From positions 7,564,001 to 7,628,000 of the forward strand of contig NC_057792.1 of NCBI RefSeq assembly GCF_014905175.1: DNA of 64,000 bases, read 5' to 3'. This DNA is from Aphidius gifuensis (taxonomy: Eukaryota; Arthropoda; Insecta; Hymenoptera; Braconidae). The translations under genes and the position numbers were made by a program. Positions 25,400 through 37,167 of the stretch are shown here, piece after piece; position 1 is the first letter of the stretch; the number at the start of each line of letters is the position of its first letter. The notes beneath the pieces are model-generated. The model did no database searches. It was not told where the DNA came from and worked only from the letters and a program-made list of their open reading frames with translations.

Positions 25400-26928
25400 A
25401 TTTAAATTTTATAAGGTTTTTTTTTTTTTTTTTTTAAACTATAATATTAAACAATGAGAAATATGTTCGATGCTTTGTGTGAAAATATTTTTAACACTGT
25501 CTGTTATTTTTAATCGAATAATTTACCAGTTATTCTTTCTCTATTTTTTGGAAAAAAAAAAAATATTCAAATTATTATTATTCTATCTTTAAGAATCTGA
25601 TTTTTTTTTTTATATGCTTGAGACTTTTAATTTTATGAAAAGCAATTGTTCTTTGAGTTATCTATTTACAATTAATTATTAGTAAACTTTTCAATGATTT
25701 AAGAGTAATGAAATTGTGCTTATTAAAAATGAACTATTTCATTAGAATGCAAAGAATAAAAAAAAGGAAAAGAAAATATATATTATGATTAATTCATAGA
25801 CGGAATCAGAAAATCCAAATGTAAATAATTTAATTGCTTTTTTTTTTTTTTTTTTTTTTTAAATGTTATTACTGGCATAGTGGTAATTTAAATTTTCGAA
25901 TAAAATACGATTCGAGTGCAAATTATTTCAAGAAGTCATATTATTTTATTGTGGTGCTCAATTAACCATCCTGGGCTGTCAAACGTCTGAATTTATCATG
26001 TTTGTCTGTTTTGTTTTTTAAAATTTTAAATCAATTTCAAATTTTTTACAAGTAATATTTGCTAATTTTAATTTTCTTTTGACGCAAATTTTAATGGCAA
26101 CCCAGGTTAACAGTCCAAGAATATTCAATTGTCTAAAATTACAAATCCAAAAGGAATTTTAAATATTAATAATGAAAAAAAAAAAACAAGATAAAAAATT
26201 AGTATCTTCTTTTTTATTCACATTTTTTAATTTTCTAATTTTATACACCCATTTCTCAAGACTCCATTAATCGAACAAAAATCATTGTTCAGTTGGTGAA
26301 ATAGATTTAAAAAAAAACAAAAAAAATTTAAACAAATTCGATTGACTAATATTTTTTCCGAAAAAATAATTTGCTTCAAATCGAAATGTTTGTCTCAAGA
26401 ATATTTCACAACTTAAAATATATAACAGTAATAAAAAAAAGAAAGAAAAAAAAAAAAAAACATTTGTAGAAGTTAATTAAGCTTAAACTATGTATTTATT
26501 TTGTGTTTCTATTTTTTTTTTTTTTTTTTATATTTGCATTAAAAAGTTTATTAAACATCAATGGAAAAAAAATAAAATAAAAAAATATTATTATGGTAAA
26601 ATATTAAGTTATAAAATAAGAAAAAAAAAAAACGATCAAGTTGGTTATTATCCAAAAAGTCACGTTGATACCCATATTTGTGTATAGCACATTTTTTTTT
26701 TTTTTCCTTTTATTTAATGTGATACTTTATTATTATTATTATTACTATTATTATTATGATTATTATTATTATACGAAATTTGAGGAACAGTTTATGAGGT
26801 AAATAACATTTTTAAGAAAAATAAATAAATAAAAAATTAACAATTGTTCGAAAAATATTGTTTATTTCATTTTAAATATGACAAAAAAAAAATATATAGT
26901 TTATAATAATGTCGATTTAAAAAATGAA
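25400..26928. other. Convergent intergenic: 3' flanks of PP2C-PAM2 and FABP
   Basis: Extremely A/T-rich with poly(T) and poly(A) tracts up to about 20 and a (TTA)n/(ATT)n run near 26,729-26,770. GAATAAAATACG near 25,899 could provide a poly(A) signal for the upstream gene. No supported gene. Confidence 0.5.
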
Positions 26929-27634
26929 TTAAACACGTTTGTAATAGCGTATAGCTTTTCCTCCAAATTTCTTTTCGGACAAGTGCTGGAATGAAAAAAA
27001 AAAAAAAAATTAATTAATAAAAAATAATTTGAAAAAAAGTTTTCTTTTAAATTCTTTGTATGGATTTCTATCCCACTATTTCTATGTCAAATTAAAATTA
27101 AAAAAAAATTGATATTCTTTTTTCGTTATAAACGCAAATAAATAAAATTAAACGTATTAAAAAAATAAAATAAAATAACTTACAACAGTGACTCCTTCGG
27201 TTGTGAATTCATAGACACGTGTTAAGGTGTTGTCTTCAAGGAATGAACTGACAAAGGTAAATTTATCACCGTTCTTAGTGACAACAGTCTGCAAGTGAAC
27301 GAAAAAAAAAATATATATATGAATATCACAAAATAAATTATCAAATTAAACTTGAAGCAATTTAATTATTTTTTAACACACAAACCTTGCTGGTAGCACC
27401 ATGTGGTAAGACTTCATCAAATTCTTTTTCGAGTTCAAATGTATTAACTGTACTTTTATCACCATTAAAAACAGTAATAGTATACTTGTTATCTGCAAAT
27501 CCAACTTCGAATGTCGGTTTGCTTTGAATAACATGTTTTGCTAAATCAGCTCCAGCAGTACCAGCAACTTTTTTCATAAATTCTTCAAAGCCTTCATTCT
27601 TTTCGTATACATATTTACCTACGATACCAACCAT
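26929..27634 (-). CDS. Fatty acid-binding protein (cytosolic FABP/CRABP family), three exons
   Basis: Small cytosolic lipid carrier of the calycin fold. Exons on minus: 27634-27386, 27288-27184, 26985-26929, phases all 0, GT-AG, giving 136 aa (family 130-135). It starts MVGIVGKYVYEKNEGFEEFMKKV; the upstream in-frame TTG-AAA is not used. FABP signature positions include the N-terminal GKY....NFEEF-like block, PTFEVGFADNKYTI, KEFDEVLPHGATSK and VVTKNGDKFTFV. The ending RYYKRV matches the family's R-x-Y-K-R/K-V, whose Arg and Tyr contact the fatty-acid carboxylate. A TATA box and initiator lie upstream at suitable spacing, typical of a strongly expressed gene. Confidence 0.93.
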
Positions 27635-27699
27635 TTTCAAAAAAACTTTATATTAGTATGTATTTTTAAGTAAGTATTTAGCACTGATACCAGCTTTAA

Positions 27700-27736
27700 G
27701 AGTGAATTATCAATACAAAATTTCAGCGTTTTATAC
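27700..27736 (-). promoter_or_regulatory. Core promoter of the FABP gene (TATA + Inr)
   Basis: On minus, TATAAAA occupies 27735-27729. An arthropod-like initiator TTCACTC has its A at about 27703, 32 bp downstream. This predicts a ~70-nt 5' UTR up to the ATG at 27634. It is a prediction from spacing and motif only. Confidence 0.55.
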
Positions 27737-28729
27737 TAAAACTTTGTTGATAAAAAGGTCAATAGTTTAGAAAGATGGGCCTCAGGAAGGGGAGATTTTT
27801 ACTGATATAAGCTGAAAGTTATCAGTAGATTTTCAGATTACAACTTATACAACGAATTTGTTAAATAATTTTAACCTTATTTATTGTACTGTTTATTTTG
27901 CTGAGTGATAAAGACTTTTGACCTTTGTGCTTGATTTAATATGTACCTACTCATGTACAAAATGAAAAGAATATACATGAAATTCATATGAAAAATTATT
28001 GATAAATATACTTATCAATTGTAACTTGAGCACTCAAAAAAAAATTCAAAGGCTGGTGTTTATTATCTTTTTGTTTCAATTAACTTTATTATTTTAAAAT
28101 CAATTTTTTAATTTTATAAATTTTAAATATGACTGATTTAATTGTTTTTTTTTTTTTGAATCATGAAATATTTCAAAAAATATTTTTGTATAATTATTTT
28201 TTGATGTCATTTTTGTATTAAATGTTATAAGCAAATTATCAAGTTGAGATTTAGAAAAAACAGTATTCTTAAGTTGTAATATATTTATTTTAAATCTTTG
28301 AAAATCGTTGACATGATCAATTTTAGAATATGATATTTTGATTGTCGACTAATGATGTAACTGATAATATAATCTTGTAAGAGATTCTTTAGCTGTTTAA
28401 AGGAGGTTCAAATGTCTATAAGTAACTATAGGTAACCAATATCAATTCAAGTAAGTTGATCGCACCTGAAATAGAAACCTTAAAATTACGATGCAGGGTT
28501 TGCCTGGGGTGACTTAATAATTAATATGCTGGTATGTAGAGAGAGGGACAAGTAAAGATGACTTAAATTATTAAATTATATAAAAGGTCAATAACTCAAG
28601 TCAGGAATGCAGCAATAAATATATTTGTGGTTATTCAAATTTCAAAATCAAAACGTAGTAATTAGCCGATAAGTAATACCAAAAATATGAACCAAGATAT
28701 ACAAAAACAATACTCAAAATGATAATATT
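27737..28729. other. FABP upstream intergenic region
   Basis: AT-rich DNA with no recognisable ORF, RNA gene or repeat; possible distal regulation of FABP. Confidence 0.4.
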
Positions 28730-30480
28730 GATTGATTGACCAATGATGACTAACAAAGAAGGGCAATTAATTAAGCAATTAAGGAGGGTCTTGGGGGGAG
28801 GGAGCAGTTTAGAAGGGAAATCCGCCACTTCTAGAGGGGGGTAGATAGGATGGCTCCGCTTCTAGGGGGATGATTGGGGCATTGAGTAGAAGAGGACTTC
28901 CAAGAGTAAACAGGATGACTCCACTTTCAGGGAGGGAGGGTCCAAGGGTGAGTTTAGGGTATTGATCATGGGTCAAGAGTTAGCAAAAAATATTTTTTAC
29001 CAACAAAAATACATTTTATTGGACCAAAAATAATTTTGTCCACGGTGGGAATCAATCGTGGGTCTGGGATTTGCAGAAAATTTATTTTTACCAACAAAAT
29101 TCAATTTTACCTAAGCAAAAATAATTCTGCCTACGGTGGGTATTGATCGTGGGTCTCGGGTTTGTGAGGAACTTAAATTTTCCAACAAAAATTAATTTGA
29201 TTATATATATATAAAAAGATTATTCTGCCCTCGGTGGGTATCGATCGTGAGATTGCAGTTTCTGAAGAATTAATTTTTAACAACAAAAATAAATATTATT
29301 AGACCAAAAATGATTCTGCCCACGACGAGTATCAATCGTGGGTCAAGGGTTTGCAAAAAATTATTTTTACCAACAAAAATACATTTTATTGGACCAAAAA
29401 TAATTCTGCTCATGGTGGGTGTCGATCGTGGTTCTGGGATTTGCAGAAAATTTATTTTTACCAACAAAATTCAATTTTATGGGACCAAAAATAGTTCTGC
29501 TTACGGGGGGAATCGATCGTGGGATTGGGCTTTGCAAGGAGTTATTTTTTACCAACAAATATTAATTTGATTGGACAAAAAAATAATTATTCTGTCCACA
29601 GTGGGTATCGATCGTGGGTCTCGAATTTGTGAGAAACATAAATTTTCCAACAAAAACAAATTTTATTGATACAATATTTATTTCGCCTACGGTGGGTATC
29701 GATAGAGCGACTGGGGAAGGTGGCAAAAATGAGCTTAGTGAGCAAACAAAAATATTCTGACAAAAAGGATTTTCACACATTTTTCACTTGACTTTCTTTC
29801 ACTGAACAACGTTGGGGTTACACTGATTAATAAAAGACACATATCACTTCACAACAATAATCCAAGTAATCAGGTCCGTGTTTGGGCACTATTTTCATAC
29901 GTGGCATTTACACTACATTCTCACGCAATTTCAATGCCCTTAAGTCAGGATTTTGGACCAACCAAATGATAATTGATTGACCAATAATAATGACTAATAA
30001 CAAAGGAGAGCAATTAACTATGTAAGCAATAATAATAATAATGTCAAACATGTCGGGTAACTATCTGGAAGGGAGAGGGGGGCAGTTTAGAAGAATAATC
30101 TTCTACTTCTGGAGGGGGTAATTGGATAGACTCCACTTGGGGGTGGTGGGTAATTAGATAGAAGGGATGGCTCCGCTTCTAGGGGGTATTTGGGTAGAAG
30201 GGATGGCTCCACTTCTAGGGGGTATTTGGGTAGAAGGGATGGCTCCACTTCTGGGGGTAATTGGGTACAATTGGGTAGAAGGGATGACTCCACTTCTAGG
30301 GGGGGTAATTAGGGATAGAGGGTAATAAGGGATGGGAATTGGGTACAATTGGGTAGAAGGGATGACTCCACTTCTAGGGGGGGGTAATTAGGGATAGAGG
30401 GTAATAAGGGATGGCTCCGCTTCTAGGGGGTAATTGGGTAGAAGGGATGACTCCACTTCGGGGGGGGGGGGGTCCAAGGT
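28730..30480. repeat. Composite minisatellite block (about 92-bp and 36-bp units)
   Basis: 28,975-29,720 holds about eight imperfect units of 90-95 bp. Each contains GGGTATCGATCGTGGG (sites near 29048, 29140, 29236, 29327, 29417, 29508, 29602, 29695), then ACCAACAAAA and GGACCAAAAATAATTCTG. 30,100-30,480 holds a second array, unit about 36 bp: GGATGGCTCCACTTCTAGGGGGTA-TTGGGTAGAAG, with poly(G). A flanking module (TGATTGACCAAT...ACTAA...CAAAG..GGCAATTA) occurs at 28,730 and again at 29,973, so the whole block looks duplicated around the first array. ORFs here are repeat artefacts. Confidence 0.8.
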
Positions 30481-30790
30481 TCTGGGATGACTCGCCAGAG
30501 AACCTGGATGCTCTACTGCCCGAAGGCTGAGAGGTCTTTTGAGAGCTGTGCCCTGGCTTATATAGCCATGATTTTACCCTCTCCAATATTACTCCCACTA
30601 TAACCAATATAAACCAATCATACCACCCACTGAAATATAATAAATCTGGAGCGTGAACTTCTACATATGCCCAGCCAATGCACGGACGTGTTGTCAGAGA
30701 TAGCGATACACTGTGGTATTTCTCTCTCACTAATGCATATGCGTACATTAAATCTTGTACAGTCAACGTGTATACAAACTAGTAGTAGTA
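30481..30790 (-). repeat. Promoter-like dispersed repeat, copy L1
   Basis: On minus this has GTTGACTGTACAAGATTTAATG...GTGCATTGGCTGGGC...GAAGTTCACGCTCCAG...ATTATATTTCAGTGGG. It is homologous over about 180 bp to 36,370-36,560 and 61,680-61,860. Further downstream on minus is GGCTATATAAGCCAGGGC, a TATA-like box near 30,555-30,575. It may be a piece of an LTR or a duplicated host promoter; identity unresolved. Confidence 0.55.
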
Positions 30791-31429
30791 GTCATATATT
30801 TAATACTACGTAGTAGTGCTGCACTACACTAAACTATAATAATGATTGCGAGCTTCACTTATTATTCATGAACTATTCACCTCCATGATGAACTAGAAAA
30901 TCTAAATTTTATTGATACGGATATATACTCTTGAAAGTTTCAAATTGAAAGCTACAAAAATAAGAAAAAAAAATGTATAAGCAAAATTGCTGCGTTTTGC
31001 AACAAGCTCCGGGTGTTGAAATCATTTTTACATTGAGGCTAGAAAATAAACACCAATACTCAAAATTATAAAAGATATTTATTTTTTTTTTTTTCAAGCG
31101 AATATTCAAAAATAAAAAAAGGAATCAAAGACAAGCTATAAAAAGTAAACTCAATGAGAGCAAAAAAAAAAAATTGAGAGATTATAATTATTAATTATAA
31201 TTGAAAAACAATATGTAATAGCCTCCATAAAATAGTAATTTATTTATTTATTATATTTAAGATTTTACTTTTTATTTTTTCTTCAAATATAATGCAGAAT
31301 TTATTTTCTTGGTTTGTTTATTTATCGATTTATTTACAGTGAAAAAATGGAAATGTGGCAACAAGAAATTCTTCGATTATGACAAAATTAATGAGTTAAT
31401 AAATAACAATAATAAATTAATGAATCATT

Positions 31430-33232
31430 TTAATTTTGCCATAAACGTAAAACTTTATCTTTACCACCAGAGACAACTCTTAAACCATCTGGTGCCCAGT
31501 CAACACCATATACTTCATCTGCATGTCCAGGAAGATCTTGTGCAAGTTTTTTTGTTTTCATTGACCAAACTTTAAGAGTAGAATCAGATGATCCACTAAC
31601 AAGAAGACGTGAATCAGCACTCCAAGCAATTGTGTATACTGCCTGAACATGACCACGAAGAGTACTTATAAATTTACCAGTTAATCCTTCCCACAGTTTG
31701 ATGGATTTATCAAATGATGCTGATGCAATTATACGTCCATCAGGTGAAAATTTCACATCATTAATCAATTGCTGATGTCCAGTCATTTTTTCTGTAATTA
31801 TTAAATTATTTTTTTCATTCAAATGATTAAAAAGTTTCAATTTAATAATAAATTTTTCAAGTTACTTACGAAATGATTTCTTTTCTTTTTCTGGTTTCCA
31901 TAAATGGAGTGTATAGTCATCTGACCCAGATATTAATATTTCTTCTCCAATTGCTTGATAACGTTTTAATGCACGTTGACATGGATCTTTTTCCTCGTTT
32001 GAACTTTTGGACATGTCAAATGGACCAGTTCGAAGAACATAATCAACATTCAAAGCTAATGAATTTATCCAGTGGGCATGACCAACAAGAATTCGACACA
32101 AAATACCCTAAAATGCAACAAAAAACATCATTAAAGATTATTGATAAGTATTGTTTAAAATTATCATTGTTTTTATTATTCGTTTTAAATTTAATTCTTA
32201 CGTCTTTTGCACGCCAAACTCTAATTGTCTTATCTTGTGATCCAGAATAAATTAGTCCACTTCCACCCCATTTAACACAAGTAACACTTTTTGTATGTCC
32301 AGCAAGAACAATAGTCGTTTGTCCAAGTATTGAATCCCAAATTCTCAAATCACCATCTTTAGATGATGATACAAAATATCGACATTCAGTATTTTGATGA
32401 TACGGCTCCCATGCAAGTGCAGTTATAAAATTTTTATGTCCAGTCATATTGCGACCTTGATAATCAAAAAACGAATAAACGAATAAAATTAGTTGAACAT
32501 TTACATTGATATATTAATAGAGTAAATATTTTGAAATAAATATTTATATTTTTATCTGTTTTTATTACCAATTTGGTTGCCAGTTGCTGGATCCCATTGT
32601 ATAATTGTACCATTCTTGCATCCTGATATTAATTTTTTACCACATGGTGACCAAGATATACAAAGTACCCAATTTTTATGTCCAGAACAAGTGAACTGAG
32701 GTGTCTGAGTAAAAATATCCCACAATCTTACTGTTGTATCTCCTGAACCACTTGCTAAATTTTGACCATCTGGAGAAAATGCAACAGAGATGACTGCCTC
32801 CTTGTGACCTTGAATGTTTTTAATTAAAATAGTTTATTTAACCGAAAAAAAATCATCATTATTTGTATTAAAAATATTCCTTAAAACTGGCATACCTTCT
32901 ATGGATCCTGTACACCTGGTTACTGATCTAACCTTAAAAACTGCTTGTGGTTGATAAACAATATCCACAATATTTTCACTTATTGAAAAATCTTTACCAA
33001 GATTATCTATCAATGATCCGGTGATTTCGACATCATTTACAAAAAATGCTAATGGAACTGGATCCTCATTTTTCAGCAATGCATTGCAAATTAATTGAAG
33101 TTTTCCAACTGTTATGTTGATAGGAAGGTCCAATGTATCACCACATAAAACTTCACCACTATGTGATTTAATTCTGGATAAAATTGTTTTTGATGAATCA
33201 TCATCAGCGGATGTTTCCATCATGGTCTCCAT
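31430..33232 (-). CDS. Nle: Notchless (NLE1), WD40 ribosome-biogenesis protein, five exons
   Basis: Nucleolar WD40 protein; with the AAA-ATPase midasin/Rea1 it acts in 60S pre-ribosome maturation (family knowledge). Exons on minus: 33232-32896, 32808-32569, 32455-32202, 32107-31870, 31791-31430; GT-AG, phases consistent; 476 aa (human 485). The N-terminal NLE domain is clear (PINITVGKLQLICNALL, PLAFFVNDVEI, DIVYQPQAVFKVRSVTRC). Then come eight WD repeats, e.g. GHKEAVISVAFSPDG, SGSGDTTVRLWD, GHKNWVLCISWSPCG, SSSKDGDLRIWD, SASFDKSIKLWEG, SGSSDSTLKVWS and SGGKDKVLRLW. The start at 33232 is followed by a second Met; the upstream sequence is not open in a conserved way. Stop TAA 31430-31432. Confidence 0.96.
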
Positions 33233-33859
33233 GCTCCAAAATCATATACAAGTACAGGTCTACTTTTTAATTTTCTTTCATTAACCGTCAAAAAAATGTA
33301 TAACAGCTGATTAAAGTAGGGTTAAGACATAAACTCATGGGCATTCAGCATGGAGATGAATATTTAAAGCCCGGTGTCCACTAGAGGACAACCGGCGAGC
33401 AGTGTTGGGTAGGTATCAGTACGTATGATACCGCAGTATTATACCGAGGTTTAAGACAAGTTTTAAAACAGTATAATACATCAAGAGTTTCATACTTTCA
33501 TATCCAAATGGAGGTGCATTTTTGCACATTTTTGAATCGAGGTTTACTCACTGAGCTTATATTTAGTATCAATACAGTAATTCAAGATATTAAATTATTA
33601 TTAGGTACAGAACTTAGGATAAATGCTTATCAAAAGCAAAAAAAAGTATTTGTAATAATAATCAAACAACAAATATAATGAAGAAAATGTCAATAATAGC
33701 AATATTTGTAATAATAATCAAATAATAAATATCATAAAAAAAAATATCAATAATATAAAGAACAAGTATTCTTAAATGAGTTATTAACAAGTATAAAAAT
33801 TAAGAATTAACATTTTTTCTTTAAATTATTCAAACTCAAACATTCATTTAAATAAAATT
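33233..33859. other. Nle upstream region with repeat fragment
   Basis: 33,393-33,480 starts AGTGTTGGGTAGGTATCAGTACG and resembles the start of the repeat near 4811. A P-type end-like CATGGAGATG lies at 33,349. Otherwise AT-rich, with two near-direct repeats (AATAATAATCAAA..AATAAATAT) at 33,650-33,740. No gene. Confidence 0.4.
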
Positions 33860-36170
33860 TTAAACGTTACTGAATAAAACAAGTTTTGTTAGTTTTGGAC
33901 GCATAGATGCTTTGGTACCCAAATCATTAAGAGTTTTCAATTTAGAATATGCATGCAACAAACGAATTTTTACGTATGCTGCAGTGAAGAATTTTATAAT
34001 TTTATACTCATGTAATTGATTCCAGTCATGTACAGTTTCAACAACTGGATGAGCAGGAATAAATAATTTTGAAATGATAGGCAAAAAATGTGTTATTGCA
34101 GCAGCACACATTGTTTCTCTAAAATTTATGTCGTTAATATTTTTGAAAATATCAACTTGTGCTCTAAATAATTTTTCACAATATTTAGCAATTTCAAAAA
34201 TACTTTTAGATGGTATACACAGTCCTCCTCTATCAACAAAACATGTGAATGATTTGTATTGATTTAAATCAGGAACTGTATAATTATGCTCATTATTTAA
34301 TTCTGATAGAACTGTCATGACAGAAAGAACAATTACATTTATTAATAAATTTTCTAACAATATTTCCAGCTATATGTCAACTGGCATATAGTGATATAAA
34401 ATTGAAAAAATATTATTTTGGCGATTGTTTATACTTTAAATGCTTAATTATACTGTTTTATTATGTTTTTTACATGCAATTGTTATTAACAATTAATTTA
34501 AAAATTATAAACAAAAAAAAAAATTTTTTTTTTTTAATTTTTACAAGTTTTTTTATATTTTTTATTAATTTTTATATAGAAAAATACTAATCTATCATTA
34601 ATAAAGTCTATTATAATGTTTAAACAATTTAAAACAATGAAAAATGCATAAATTAGACAGCTCTCAATTCGGTGTCGAAAGCCTGTCGATTTAGTGACAA
34701 AATATCTCGGTAATAATGACCGAGTCAATTACCGATTAATGGTCTGAGGCTCGACAGCTTTCTGACTCCAGTAGAAATGCGAATCATGTCAATCTAACCT
34801 CTCTACCGTGTATAATTTAATCTCTTATTTAATATTAAATACATGTACTAATCAAGGTTTCAGTCAGTTTAAGTTATTGTTTATAATCTTATATTTATTT
34901 CATATTTTTCCAACTCATTTCGATTATCCGGTGCTCGTGAATTACGTTTTATATATGCTGTCGAATGGCTGTCAATTCGCTGTCGACTGAGTGCTACATT
35001 GGAGAGTCGAGCCATCCGCTAGGGATGTAGCATTTATACACTTTTGTAATGTTGTTTTATCAGGAAGACATAATTTTTTTTGTAATGATTTATATGCTTG
35101 AGGTGAATAGAAATAAATCGTGTTAGCAAATTCTTTCATTTTTTCTGTATACCGATAGCCTTTTTTTGGTTTATCTTGGTTATTCTTTAAATTTAAAAAA
35201 AGTTCTAATACTTCATTAGAGAATCTTTTTTGAAGTTCTTTTTCTAATTTTTCTGTACAATTACCTTCACTTCTCAGTAATTTAATAACATTAGACATTT
35301 TTTCAAGTTTTTGATGATTACGTTGTAGTCTTCTCTGAAGAGTTTTAATTCTTCTTCGATAAGAAGTTTCTTTCTCTTCTAAAATTTTGTTGTTTGTGCT
35401 TTCAGTTCTCTGAAAATGATAGAAATATATTACATGGTTTAAAATTACTCTCATTATGAATCGAATAGATTTAATAATATTTATACTTGTTCATCAGTGT
35501 TGAGTGTTTCCATGTTTTTTGCTGAAGATGAATCGTTACTATGCTCGTGAAGTATATTATTTGTTAAAGGAGTTAGAGAATGTTGTGAACCTTCACAAAG
35601 TGGTGACAAGTTAGTGAGGATGTTCTGAGTTGAATTATTGGTGACATTGTCATGAGAAGAATCAGATAGTGCCTGTAATTTATGTCAATAGATTTATAAA
35701 TAAGTGTTGTATATCAAAAAGTTGATTTCAAATAAAAAAATCGAAAACAATAATTAGTTGAATAACTTACGTTTGACAGGTCATAACATGGAAAAATTTG
35801 TGGTACAGCATTTTTTTTTAGGCGTCTGTAAATTCTTCCATTATTTTCATAATCATTTTCAGTAAAATGATCACTACAAATGCGTGAACTTTTGTTGATA
35901 TTGTTATTCCTAAGTGGCATAACATTAACCCAAGCATTTAGTAGTGATGGATTTGACCATGGAAACCTTCAAATTATAATAACAAGTTTTTAATTATTAT
36001 ATCGAATTGTTCCACTACTAAACTGTATTGATTTATTATATTTATTTTTAATCAACAATACTATTATTTAAACATTATTATAATAAAAAAGGCAAATACC
36101 TGTGAAATGTGAGGTTAGAATTTGGAATCCAATCATTTTTACAATTTTTAACGCAACAATACACCACCAT
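33860..36170 (-). pseudogene. P-element-like THAP transposase, catalytic middle missing and frameshifted
   Basis: The N-terminal part is well preserved. Exons on minus: 36170-36100, 35966-35771, 35672-35487, 35409 to about 35025, phases consistent. They encode a THAP zinc finger (MVVYCCVKNCKNDW..., NAWVNV, CSDHF, KKNAVPQIF), a Ser/Asn linker, then a basic coiled coil (RRRIKTLQRRLQRNHQKLEKM) and the P-transposase-type KGYRYTEKMKEFANTIYFYSPQAY block. The RNase-H-like core expected next is absent. After an unrelated 34,400-35,020 stretch, a C-terminal piece resumes at about 34,365 (HIAGNIVRKFINKCNCSFC). It shifts frame and continues as FVDRGGLCIPSKSIFEIAKYCE...DWNQLHEYKI to a stop at 33860. RGGL..PS and the C-x-C-x2-C patterns fit P-type transposase C-termini. 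The deletion plus the frame change argue for a dead copy. Confidence 0.75.
34370..35020. other. Unassigned insert between the two halves of the P-like pseudogene
   Basis: AT-rich left part. Then 34,655-35,020 contains repeated GTCGA-rich words (CTCAATTCGGTGTCGAAAGCCTGTCG near 34,665; TGTCAATTCGCTGTCGACTGAG near 34,970). It looks like a small element or deletion-repair filler. No coding signal seen. Confidence 0.4.
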
Positions 36171-36369
36171 TTTTAATCCGAAATAAGTTAAAGCACGAAT
36201 ATTAGTTTTTGTTTTGTTTTGTACTTTGTGATATTTTTTATTAAACAATATAATTTATAAAAATATTTTTGATAGTTTTTGATGTCAAACATTCACAATG
36301 TTCCATGCACTGAAACATAATAATAATAATACTGCAGATACTGCACTCTGCAATTCTACTACATAGTAC

Positions 36370-36564
36370 TGTATTTACATAGTTTGTATGTACGTTGACT
36401 GTACAGGAGTTGTTGTGCGCATGCGTGAGTGAGAGGGAATGCCAATTAATATATTGCTATCTCTAGCGACACTCCGTGCATTGGCTAAGCATAGGAGTTC
36501 ACCTTCCAGTTTTATTATATTTCAGCATGGAGTTTAACACCTCCATGTATTTCAGTGGGTTTAC
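36370..36564 (+). repeat. Dispersed promoter-like repeat, copy L2, carrying a 22-bp P-type micro-insertion
   Basis: GTACGTTGACTGTACAG...GCGCATGCGTGAGTGAGAG...CCGTGCATTGGCTAAGC..GAGTTCACCTTCCAGTTTTATTATATTTCAG, homologous to L1 and L3. It is interrupted at 36,526-36,547 by CATGGAGTTTAACACCTCCATG, flanked by direct repeats TATTTCAG (36,518-36,525 and 36,548-36,555). L1 and L3 have the uninterrupted site. Confidence 0.8.
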
Positions 36565-36730
36565 TGCACCCGTATTCTCAGGGCAAATTTTATACAATTT
36601 AGGGCTTCTTTTTGCCACTGATGGCGCTTATAAAATTTTTTTTATATAGATTTTACATATAAAAGCTCCACAAGCGCCACCGGTGGATGAAAAAAGCCCT
36701 AAATTGTAATGCCCTGTGAATACGGGTGCA
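36565..36730. repeat. MITE, family E (GCACCCGTATTC ends)
   Basis: 166-bp inverted repeat with TGCACCCGTATTCTCAGGGCA at the left and TGCCCTGTGAATACGGGTGCA at the right. The inside is a family-F-like foldback (TTTAGGGCTTC...TTGCCACTGATGGCGCTTATAAAA / AGCCCTAAATTG). The same outer ends occur on the 51,518-51,584 hairpin. Confidence 0.8.
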
Positions 36731-37167
36731 GGGTTAACCATGGAGGTCTACAAGGTCCAAGGAGGGTAATCTCTCGAAAGCTCACAGAATCAGAATCAAT
36801 CAGAATAGAGCAAGTCAGTACTTTTTTTTGCCAGTGATGGCGCTTGTGCTCTGTCGGCCCCATGTCACATGTTATGTTTGTTTACTTTTTTTTGTGAACT
36901 TTTTCACATTATAAACATAAACTTGACAAGTCTATGTTGTATGAATCTATGTTTATAATAGTCAAAGTATAATCATTTAATAATTTGTGTGACTATTTTT
37001 ACTAAAATCATTAAGTAATAAATTAATTTCACCAGTAATAAGTCTACATTTAAACGTAAGTGAGTTCTTTATATTTTAATTGTTTACAACATTATATTAT
37101 ATTAATTAGAGTTATAACTATATTTATAATAATTTTATTATTACTGCTGTTTTTTTTAGCAGGAAAC

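Noticed and set aside
28975..30480. Repeat-spacer pattern reminiscent of a CRISPR array
   Set aside because: Eukaryotic minisatellite: spacers are homologous to each other, unit lengths drift, and no cas genes exist here.
30374..30766. 130-codon ORF on minus (MTVQDLMYAYALVREKYH...)
   Set aside because: Its C-terminal half is minisatellite translation and the N-terminal half lies in a promoter-like repeat; no family similarity seen.
28730..30790. Complete LTR retrotransposon
   Set aside because: A TATA-like promoter on minus and some direct repetition are present, but no primer-binding site, gag/pol motif or paired LTRs could be found.
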